Below the pieces are notes generated by a model. That model was not told where the DNA came from, made no database searches, and saw nothing but the letters and a program-made list of their open reading frames with translations. From the NCBI GenBank assembly GCA_030642185.1, contig DAOWOG010000143.1, positions 1 to 5,030 of the forward strand: a stretch of 5,030 bases of DNA. Reading direction: 5' to 3'. The stretch is from Helicobacteraceae bacterium. Its GTDB lineage: Bacteria > Campylobacterota > Campylobacteria > Campylobacterales > Sulfurimonadaceae. Positions 1-5,030 of the stretch are shown in pieces (position 1 is the first letter of the stretch; each line of letters starts with the position of its first letter). The translations under genes and the position numbers were made by a program.

Positions 1-443
<443 letters not shown>

Positions 444-550
444 TCCTTTACATTAGTGTCTTACTGCCTTACTCAGTATAAACGGGTAAGCAAGTGATCT
501 GATACTGTAGTTGTTTGACGATTAACAATACTAACTCCCATTGATCCATA

Positions 551-592
551 CAAACGGATCTAAGCACTTCTAGAAGTCCTTAGATCCGTTTG
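551..592 (+). repeat. Long hairpin in the 23S-5S spacer, ending at the 5S 5' edge
   Basis: Bases 551-564 (CAAACGGATCTAAG) are the exact reverse complement of 579-592, giving a perfect 14-bp stem. The loop region 566-577 (ACTTCTAGAAGT) is itself a palindrome, so the stem can continue after a single C-C mismatch (565/578). The right arm ends where the 5S begins, so a processing stem for an endonuclease such as RNase III is the natural reading; that is inference. The right arm also contains TCCGTTTGTCT (continuing to 595), an 11-base copy of the 23S 3' end at 429-439. The left arm can therefore pair with either copy. The rest of the 444-592 spacer shows no tRNA and no open frame. Confidence 0.75.
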
Positions 593-709
593 TCTAGGTG
601 GCTATAGAGAGAGGGTAACGCCCGGTACCATTCCGAACCCGGAAGCTAAGCCTCCCTTCGCTGATAATACTGCTCTTTGCAAGAGTGGAAACGTAGGCCG
701 CCGCCTAGC
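593..709 (+). rRNA. rrf: 5S ribosomal RNA
   Basis: This is a complete 5S rRNA, the last gene of the rRNA operon. The terminal helix I is clear: CTAGGTGGC (594-602) pairs with GCCGCCTAG (700-708) with one G-T pair. The conserved core TACCATTCCGAACCCGG, followed by AAGCTAAGC, lies at 626-651, and the span of about 117 bases fits the family. Outside helix I, AGATCCG (582-588) can pair with CGGATCT (711-717), forming a second flanking stem across a small internal loop. This competes with the upstream hairpin, which uses the same left strand. The gene is followed by a pyrimidine-rich tract (716-739) that may contribute to termination, but there is no separate classical terminator hairpin. The ends are good to a few bases. 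Confidence 0.93.
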
Positions 710-814
710 TCGGATCTTCTTTATCCCCTTTTATCTATTCATTATTCTAAAACTTTTTCAATTTCTTTACTATCAACCCAAAATAATTAGCTTATCTACA
801 TGCACATATATACT

Positions 815-880
815 TTGAAATTACAATCATTTAACTATCTAAATGTTATCATTACCACATCCATTTATATGGATATAGAT
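815..880 (+). promoter_or_regulatory. Possible promoter/operator region upstream of the DUF302-like cluster
   Basis: The AT-rich leader between the 5S and the first CDS should hold the promoter for the plus-strand cluster. A TTGAAA (815-820) could be a -35 element, with TCTAAA (838-843) a weak -10 at 17 bases. An alternative -10 is TATAGAT at 874-880. A 6-bp inverted repeat with a 4-base loop (ATCCAT 859-864, ATGGAT 869-874) sits just upstream of the ribosome binding site. It could be an operator or an mRNA hairpin. None of these is strong, and Campylobacterota often have weak -35 boxes. Confidence 0.25.
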
Positions 881-889
881 AGTATAAAA

Positions 890-894
890 GGGAG
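890..894 (+). promoter_or_regulatory. Ribosome binding site deciding the start at 899
   Basis: GGGAG lies 4 bases before the ATG at 899. The frame could be opened 99 bases earlier at the ATG at 800. That ATG has no Shine-Dalgarno sequence, and using it would bury the signal peptide behind a 33-residue extension, so 899 is preferred. Confidence 0.75.
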
Positions 895-898
895 TTTC

Positions 899-1432
899 AT
901 GATTTTAAATAAAATTTTAGCAGGAACTGCAGCGGTGGCACTGTCTGCAAGTATGACACTGGCAGCTGTCGGGGCAACTTTTAATGTTGCCAAAGGTGAT
1001 AAAGAAGCTGCATACAATGATATGATCAATAATAAAACTGAAAGTATCGGTTTTATCCTCTCCGATCCGCATGAACATATCGATCATGCTTACAAAAGTA
1101 AGTATGGTACGGAAAAAACTGATGATAAACCGAACCCAGCCTATGATCCGGCTTATAAAACTGTCTTGGATAACCTGGGCTTTTTCTCAATCGCGAATGA
1201 TGAGAAACTGCGCACACTGCTTATGAAGGCACCTGAATTGGGTGGTTTTTCACCGTTTAATCTTCATGTCTATAAAATGGTGGGAGAAGACAAAACCTAT
1301 GTAGGGCATATTGATCCGGATACGATGCTGGATATTGTCGGAGTAGAGGATAAGGATGTCCGTAAAGAATTCAAAGCGATGTTCCCTGCACTTGATGCCA
1401 TGGTTGATAAAGAGATCGGCGGTACTAAATAG
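899..1432 (+). CDS. Exported DUF302-like protein (possible N-terminal half of a split gene)
   Basis: The protein has 177 residues. Residues 1-26 form a signal peptide (NKILAG, a small-residue hydrophobic stretch, then a likely cut at TLA/A or VGA/T), so it should act in the periplasm. The C-terminal half resembles the DUF302 domain (Pfam PF03625, from memory). APELGGFSPFNLHVY (111-125) corresponds to the family's 'glLLPCnvvVYe' strand, although the usual PC is PF here. It is followed by YVGHIDPDTMLDIVG (134-148), which matches the 'vrvsaidPe.ll' strand. The function of DUF302 is not established. A histidine-rich turn, DPHEHIDH (56-63), could bind a metal, which is speculation. There is no cysteine. 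The TAG stop is in the same frame as the next gene 18 bases downstream, with no further stop between them. This may therefore be the first half of a single two-domain protein. The start is set by the GGGAG site and the signal peptide. Confidence 0.8.
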   Translation: MILNKILAGTAAVALSASMTLAAVGATFNVAKGDKEAAYNDMINNKTESIGFILSDPHEHIDHAYKSKYGTEKTDDKPNPAYDPAYKTVLDNLGFFSIANDEKLRTLLMKAPELGGFSPFNLHVYKMVGEDKTYVGHIDPDTMLDIVGVEDKDVRKEFKAMFPALDAMVDKEIGGTK

Positions 1433-1450
1433 GTTATTGAATACGATAAG

Positions 1451-1900
1451 TTGACTGCCAAGCCGATGATGACTTTTGAATTTGAATTTGAACGACCGGA
1501 AGATATCGATGATTTTATTGATGAGTTTCAGGAGGGTTTTGAAGAGGCATTTGAAGAAAAAAAATATATTATTGCCGGTTATAAAAACTTTAAAGAAGCC
1601 TACGATGATATGGAAGCGGACTTTGACAAATACGATGCCTATTTTGTTTATTCGCTCTGTCAATTTCCTTTCTCATACAGCGTCTTCAACAAAGGACGTG
1701 CTGACGCCGGTCTGTTTGCACCGTGTTCCATGTATATGTACATTGAAAAAGAGAGCAACAAGCTGATGGTAGGTATGCCGAAACTTGAAAACTGGATCTC
1801 GGTACTGGGTATCAAAGATGCCACAATGGTTAAAGATATTTACACCCTTGATTTAGAGATTGTCGAGATTATGAAAGAGCTGGGAGCAAAAGAACTATGA
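1451..1900 (+). CDS. DUF302-like protein without signal peptide (possible C-terminal half of a split gene)
   Basis: The protein has 149 residues if the TTG at 1451 is used; ATG codons at 1466 and 1469 are alternatives. None of the three starts has a convincing Shine-Dalgarno sequence. Residues 10-37 are strikingly acidic and phenylalanine-rich (FEFEFERPEDIDDF and so on). A DUF302-like core follows: AGLFAPCSMYMYIE (86-99) carries the family's typical PC pair (Cys92), and KLMVGMPKLENW lies at 104-115. A second cysteine is Cys70. Unlike both neighbours it has no signal peptide. The frame is continuous with the preceding gene apart from one TAG, and the six codons between (VIEYDK) read like ordinary protein. 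The likeliest explanation is an exported two-domain protein of about 333 residues interrupted by a nonsense codon. A separately translated cytoplasmic protein is the alternative. Its TGA overlaps the next ATG. Confidence 0.7.
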   Translation: MTAKPMMTFEFEFERPEDIDDFIDEFQEGFEEAFEEKKYIIAGYKNFKEAYDDMEADFDKYDAYFVYSLCQFPFSYSVFNKGRADAGLFAPCSMYMYIEKESNKLMVGMPKLENWISVLGIKDATMVKDIYTLDLEIVEIMKELGAKEL

Positions 1901-2718
1901 GAAAATTATTTCAATTTTTACTCTTTTCATTTTTTATTGCCATGGTAAATCCTGCTTTGGCTTCTGATGATATTCCAGCGTATTATACGGCAGGTCATAT
2001 GAGTTCTGCTGATGCCGCTGTCAAGCTGAAAGCGGCCGGATTTGATGTTGTTTTTGAATATAAGATCGGGAAAAAGAAAGATCAGACTTCAATCCTTTTT
2101 ACCAATGATGCACTCAAAAAAGATGCCAACAAAAAAGATCGTGCCTTTGGTGCCATTTTACGTCTCTTGGTTGACGATAAAAAAAATGTGCTCAGCATAA
2201 ACAATCCGATCTATTTTGAAAAAGCATTTCTTCAAGATGACTATAATCAGGCAACGGCAACGGCAGCACTGGATGCGCTAAAAAAAGCGTTTGGTACCAT
2301 AACGGCCTCCAAAGACAAGCTGGAAGCCGATGATATCGCCGGATACCACTTTATGATGGGAATGCCCTATTATGATGATATGATTGAGATTGGCAGTGGA
2401 AAATGTAATGACCTTGTTGACAAAGCCAAAAAGTACAAAAAAGGAAAAGGATTTCTTTTTGAACTGAAACTTGCAGATAACCGTTATCTTATCGGCTATA
2501 AGCTTGGTAAAAAAACGGCTAAGTTTCCTAAAAAGATCGGATTCAATAATGCGCAGCTTCTTCCATACCTGGTGATGATCGAGGACGGAAAAGCAAAAAT
2601 ACTTGCTCCAAAATACTATTTGGCGATCAGTTACCCGCTGCTGAGTATGGGTGAGTTTACAACAGTTGCCACAGTACCTGGTGCCATTGAAAAAGATCTT
2701 AAGAAGCCTTTTAAATAG
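1897..2718 (+). CDS. Exported protein with two DUF302-like repeats
   Basis: The protein has 273 residues. Residues 1-22 are a textbook signal peptide (MRKLFQFLLFSFFIAMVNPALA, cut after ALA and before SDD), so it is predicted to be periplasmic. It appears to contain two copies of a DUF302-like fold. Copy A (about 27-134) has the strand pair GAILRLLVDDKKNVLSINNP (85-104). Copy B (about 150-270) has LLPYLVMIEDGKAKILAPKY (221-240). Both line up with the LFAPCSMYMYIE and FSPFNLHVYK strands of the two preceding genes. The protein is rich in lysine and has one cysteine (Cys170). The ATG overlaps the upstream TGA (ATGA) and has GGGAG (1882-1886) at 10 bases, so translation is likely coupled. I do not recognise a specific function. 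The DUF302 relation of this gene rests on strand pattern and is weaker than for the other two. Confidence 0.8.
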   Translation: MRKLFQFLLFSFFIAMVNPALASDDIPAYYTAGHMSSADAAVKLKAAGFDVVFEYKIGKKKDQTSILFTNDALKKDANKKDRAFGAILRLLVDDKKNVLSINNPIYFEKAFLQDDYNQATATAALDALKKAFGTITASKDKLEADDIAGYHFMMGMPYYDDMIEIGSGKCNDLVDKAKKYKKGKGFLFELKLADNRYLIGYKLGKKTAKFPKKIGFNNAQLLPYLVMIEDGKAKILAPKYYLAISYPLLSMGEFTTVATVPGAIEKDLKKPFK

Positions 2719-2732
2719 TTATGTCTCGGGGC

Positions 2733-2784
2733 TGGGACTTTAGTCCCGGTCTTTCTGCGGGACTAAAGTCCCACTTCCGGAAGT
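2733..2784. repeat. REP-like inverted doublet (REPIN-type) between convergent genes; possible bidirectional terminator
   Basis: Bases 2733-2748 and 2758-2773 form a perfect 16-bp inverted repeat around a 9-base loop. Each arm holds its own near-palindrome: GGGACTTTAGTCCC at 2734-2747 and GGGACTAAAGTCCC at 2759-2772. The element can therefore fold as one long hairpin or as two small ones. Immediately after it, ACTTCCGGAAGT (2773-2784) is a perfect 12-bp palindrome reaching the mrp stop codon. No T-run follows on either strand, so it is not a classical intrinsic terminator, although its place between two convergent stop codons fits a transcription barrier. Two inverted short palindromes of this kind resemble REP doublets moved by REP-associated tyrosine transposases. 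Genome copy number would decide. Confidence 0.65.
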
Positions 2785-3824
2785 TAAAGTTTGAAATCGA
2801 TCTCCGATAACATTGAGTCAACAATATCCTGATAATATTTTTTTTGATTCTCATCGCCTAATGCGACCGGAGGACGTCCCTGGTCAGAACCTTCCCTGAT
2901 CGCCATATCCAGCGGAACTTGTCCAAGAAGAGGCACTGCATACTTATCAGCGATTTTTTGACCGCCTCCCTGACCGAAGATATCATACCGATTCCCTGTA
3001 TCAGGTGCAATAAAGTAACTCATATTTTCAACGATTCCGGCGATAGGAACCTTAATGTCTTTGAACATCATAATAGCGCGACTGACATCATCGGTAGAGA
3101 CGATCTGCGGTGTGGTGACAAGAACAGCCGCAGTGATCGGAAGCTCCTCGGCCATGGTAAGCTGGATATCTCCGGTGCCCGGAGGCATATCGATCACCAT
3201 AAAGTCGAGTTCGCCCCATGCGACATCTTCCAAAAACTGCAACAGTGCCGATACGGCGACTGATGAGCGCCATACCAGAGGTGTGTCCATCGTTGGTGTC
3301 GTGAGTGCTACGCTCATAATTTTAATGCCGTAATTTTCTGAAGGAATGATCTGATTGTTGTCATTCCATTTGATCCGTTCCATATCGGTCTGCGTGAGAC
3401 GCGGAACATTTGGTCCGTAGACATCAGCGTCCAGAATACCTACTTTGTAGCCCAGTTGGGCTAATGCGATGGCCATGTTGACAGAAACGGTACTTTTACC
3501 GACGCCACCCTTTCCGCTGGTAACGGCAATAATGTTTTTGGCATAGGGCGCACGGTTGTTCGGTTGGGCCGTATCACCATAATTCATATCTTTTTGTACT
3601 TCGAGCTTTTTGGTGATATCCATAGCGCTGAATTGGTTTTGAAAATGCTCGAGGATCACCTCTTTTACTGTAAGATAGGACTCATCGCTGACCGTCAACA
3701 GAGCGATGGCCGCCTTGTTGTCTGTTACTTTTGCCGAACTGATCAGATTAAGCTCTCCAAGTGTCCGTGAGAGACCGGGATAGCGAATGTTTTCAAGAGC
3801 AGCTTTAAGTGCCTTGCTATTCAT
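2784..3824 (-). CDS. mrp: Mrp/ApbC/NBP35-family P-loop ATPase, cysteine-free variant
   Basis: The protein has 346 residues. Residues 1-64 form a MIP18/DUF59-like N-terminal domain with an IRYPGL motif near residue 14. The rest is the SIMIBI-class ATPase. It has the deviant Walker A SGKGGVGKST (103-112), ILDADVYGPN (130-139), and Walker B/switch II VIDMPPGTGD (210-219). It also has the family signature GIVENMSYF just before residue 273 and IFGQGGG after it. Mrp/ApbC proteins hydrolyse ATP and carry or transfer Fe-S clusters in the cytosol. Members usually hold a bridging cluster through CxxC after ENMSYF, but here those positions read APDT (273-276) and the whole protein has no cysteine. The start at 3824 has AGGAG six bases upstream, and an in-frame ATG at 3869 without such a site is rejected. 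The frame overlaps the upstream gene by 8 bases. Confidence 0.96.
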   Translation of the reverse strand: MNSKALKAALENIRYPGLSRTLGELNLISSAKVTDNKAAIALLTVSDESYLTVKEVILEHFQNQFSAMDITKKLEVQKDMNYGDTAQPNNRAPYAKNIIAVTSGKGGVGKSTVSVNMAIALAQLGYKVGILDADVYGPNVPRLTQTDMERIKWNDNNQIIPSENYGIKIMSVALTTPTMDTPLVWRSSVAVSALLQFLEDVAWGELDFMVIDMPPGTGDIQLTMAEELPITAAVLVTTPQIVSTDDVSRAIMMFKDIKVPIAGIVENMSYFIAPDTGNRYDIFGQGGGQKIADKYAVPLLGQVPLDMAIREGSDQGRPPVALGDENQKKYYQDIVDSMLSEIDFKL

Positions 3825-4188
3825 AAGGATCTCCTCTGCTCTCTCTGGCGAGAAGGCTTTTGCTTGCATTGGCTTTTTGTGCCAGACGTGTCAGCGGTTC
3901 CCTTGCTGCCGGGTAGTCAAGACTCAAACGATGATACTCCTGAATGCGATCATCTATGATCGTACTGAGCAGTGAGATGACCTGTGGAAGCTTACCCTCA
4001 TCATAGCTTTTGTTAAGAAGCTCTTTGATCTGAAGCTCACGGCTGTTCATCTGTATCCGCATATCAACTTTTTTGCCAATGTTCATCAGATCTGCAGAAG
4101 AGAGGTAGAGACCGGAGAAAAAAGTATTTAATAGGTTGTTCTCCAGTGCCGTAAATTTGCTGCGTTCGCCTTGCTGTTTCTGTTTCAT
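3817..4188 (-). CDS. Small helical protein of unknown function, middle gene of the LRV-mrp operon
   Basis: The protein has 123 residues, and I do not recognise a family. It has no signal peptide, no membrane segment and no cysteine, so it should be cytosolic. The composition suggests mostly helix. A basic start (MKQKQQGERSK) leads to a helix around LENNLLNTFFSGLYLSSADL (15-34). Charged heptad-like stretches follow (RELQIKELLNKSYDEGKL, then VISLLSTIIDDRIQEYHRL), and the tail is basic. The ATG overlaps the stop of the LRV gene (ATGA), and its own stop lies 8 bases inside mrp. Translation of the three genes is therefore probably coupled, with roughly matched protein amounts. The context suggests a partner or adaptor of the LRV protein or of Mrp, which is inference. 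The uninterrupted frame and tight packing make it a real gene. Confidence 0.85.
   Translation of the reverse strand: MKQKQQGERSKFTALENNLLNTFFSGLYLSSADLMNIGKKVDMRIQMNSRELQIKELLNKSYDEGKLPQVISLLSTIIDDRIQEYHRLSLDYPAAREPLTRLAQKANASKSLLARESRGDPYE
3831..3835 (-). promoter_or_regulatory. Ribosome binding site of mrp
   Basis: On the minus strand AGGAG is followed by six bases and the ATG at 3824-3822. It lies inside the end of the upstream gene and fixes the mrp start 15 codons after the longest possible one. Confidence 0.85.
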
Positions 4189-4784
4189 ACACGCTCATTT
4201 AGATTGATTTCAGCAGCTTTGGCAACATCCGGATCATCATCTTTCATCAAAGATGCAATGATCTCCGATGAAGCGGAGCGGTTTTCAGCCAGACGCATAC
4301 GCACCATTTTATCACTGTCATCCGCTAAAATTTTTAAAAGTTTTGAAGGGGTATTCGGGTTTCCGGAGAGTCCGTCACGGACAATTTTTTCATCACTGAA
4401 AAATTTTTCAAGCAGTTCCGGGGGTGTAGACGGATTGGTGGCTACCAGAGCACGTACCAGATTAACGTCATCTTCGGCCAGAAAACGCAATACTTCTGCC
4501 GGTGTATGCGGATTTTTTGCTACGGCCCAGCGTGCCCCCATATCGACTCTGTTTCTTGAAATTTCAATGAGGAGTTCAACCATGGTGTCACTGTACTCTT
4601 TATCCCGATCGTAGACAGAGGTCCGCAGACTCAGGTTCATAGCTACCAGCCCTACAATTTCCTTGTTCTCGCTGAATGGGTAGTAAATTGCTTTCACATC
4701 TTCGATCGGCAGTTCTTTATCATCGAGGGCCTCGATGATCGTGTCAATATCATTGTTCTCAATAGCCATATTGATGTTCGACAT
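4185..4784 (-). CDS. Leucine-rich repeat variant (LRV) protein
   Basis: The protein has 199 residues, without signal peptide or membrane segment. The C-terminal half has four repeats of about 25-26 residues, each with a helix, an N-P-x-T-P turn and a second helix. Their asparagines fall at 91, 117, 142 and 168: AKNPHTPAEVLRFLA, ATNPSTPPELLEKFF, SGNPNTPSKLLKILA and the diverged AENRSASSEIIASLM. A fifth repeat starts at 187 and is cut short. This is the LRV pattern (Pfam PF01816, from memory), a curved scaffold for protein contacts. The founding LRV protein of Azotobacter carries an N-terminal 4Fe-4S domain. Here residues 1-80 have no cysteine and look like degenerate helical repeats. It is the first gene of the operon with mrp, so a role linked to Mrp is plausible but unproven. 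The start has AAGGA seven bases upstream. Confidence 0.88.
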   Translation of the reverse strand: MSNINMAIENNDIDTIIEALDDKELPIEDVKAIYYPFSENKEIVGLVAMNLSLRTSVYDRDKEYSDTMVELLIEISRNRVDMGARWAVAKNPHTPAEVLRFLAEDDVNLVRALVATNPSTPPELLEKFFSDEKIVRDGLSGNPNTPSKLLKILADDSDKMVRMRLAENRSASSEIIASLMKDDDPDVAKAAEINLNERV

Positions 4785-4791
4785 AACGCGT

Positions 4792-4796
4792 TCCTT
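4792..4796 (-). promoter_or_regulatory. Ribosome binding site of the LRV gene
   Basis: Read on the minus strand, AAGGA lies 7 bases upstream of the ATG at 4784-4782, the first gene of the LRV-mrp operon. Confidence 0.75.
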
Positions 4797-4815
4797 CTTT
4801 AACGGGTATTTCGTC

Positions 4816-4835
4816 GGTGCGATAATATATGCACC
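4816..4835 (-). promoter_or_regulatory. Possible -10/operator element of the LRV-mrp operon
   Basis: GGTGC (4816-4820) and GCACC (4831-4835) form a 5-bp inverted repeat enclosing an AT-rich core. On the minus strand the core contains TATATT (4829-4824), a possible -10 about 40 bases before the start codon. No good -35 sits 16-18 bases upstream. The arrangement suits a repressor site over a promoter, but it is short and could be chance. Confidence 0.25.
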
Positions 4836-5030
4836 ATGAAATAGTTGAGCGATTTTATCGAAAACTGTTTAAGACGGCTTTACGGGTATTTTTTAGAGGT
4901 ACTCCTAAGAAAAAACATCACAATATTAGTATAAAAATACATTGATTACGTTACTGAATTGCTGCACTCACAAAGGTTACAAGAAGTAAAATTTATTGTT
5001 AATATAACTTAAGCTTTAACAGTAATTAAG
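4836..5030. other. Intergenic region with no recognisable gene
   Basis: This AT-rich stretch to the right edge carries no convincing open frame, tRNA or terminator on either strand. It probably holds the upstream promoter region of the minus-strand operon and perhaps of a neighbour beyond the window. A near-palindrome CGATTTTATCG (4850-4860) and a 10-base copy (4882-4891) of ACGGGTATTT (4802-4811) are present but too short to interpret. Confidence 0.5.

Noticed and set aside
444..550. Possible tRNA in the 23S-5S spacer
   Set aside because: No cloverleaf or T-loop consensus is visible; only short imperfect pairings such as CAGTAT/ATACTG.
800..898. Longer start for the first DUF302-like gene
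   Set aside because: The ATG at 800 has no ribosome binding site, and the extension would precede a clear signal peptide.
1250..1663. Minus-strand open frame of 137 residues across the two DUF302-like genes
   Set aside because: Its F/K/I-rich composition is the mirror of the acidic plus-strand genes; it has no coding features and spans the junction of real genes.
1476..1766. Second plus-strand frame of 96 residues inside the gene at 1451
   Set aside because: It is a +1 shadow with no ribosome binding site and low-complexity basic sequence.
2919..3333. Open frames opposite mrp on the plus strand
   Set aside because: They are shadows of the strongly conserved ATPase domain.
4171..4614. Plus-strand frame of 147 residues opposite the LRV gene
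   Set aside because: It is serine/arginine-rich, as expected for the complement of a repeat protein; the minus-strand gene has clear LRV repeats and a ribosome binding site.
4802..4891. 10-base direct repeat ACGGGTATTT, copies 80 bases apart
   Set aside because: Too short and isolated to distinguish from chance in AT-rich DNA.

Overview
The window most likely comes from a Campylobacterota (former Epsilonproteobacteria) chromosome, probably a Sulfurovum- or Sulfurimonas-like organism. The basis is the wording of the 23S 3' end and of the 5S rRNA, the moderate AT bias, and the lysine/aspartate-rich exported proteins. I placed it from memory of related rRNAs and could not search, so genus level is inference.

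Layout. Positions 1-443 hold the 3' end of a 23S rRNA. A spacer of about 150 bases follows, without a tRNA, and then a complete 5S rRNA (about 593-709). An unusually strong hairpin in the spacer (551-592) runs into the 5' edge of the 5S. After an AT-rich gap, a plus-strand cluster (899-2718) encodes an exported protein, a protein without its own signal peptide, and a second exported protein. All three look like members or relatives of the DUF302 family. The first two frames are the same frame, separated only by a TAG codon, so they may be one two-domain secreted protein split by a nonsense change. The third gene also appears to hold two copies of the domain.

A compact palindromic element (2733-2784) separates this cluster from a convergent minus-strand operon. 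It looks like an inverted pair of REP-type repeats and may also help stop transcription from both sides. The minus-strand operon, read from right to left, is a leucine-rich-repeat-variant (LRV) protein (4784-4185), a small unrecognised helical protein (4188-3817) and an Mrp/ApbC/NBP35-type P-loop ATPase (3824-2784). All three frames overlap by a few bases, which suggests translational coupling and linked function. None of the three proteins contains a cysteine. That is notable for the Mrp protein, whose family normally holds a bridging Fe-S cluster through a CxxC motif. The last 246 bases (4785-5030) are the upstream region of this operon, with no convincing gene.

The best leads are the in-frame stop between two DUF302-like domains, the cysteine-free Mrp/LRV operon, the REP-like doublet, and the mutually exclusive pairings around the 5S leader.
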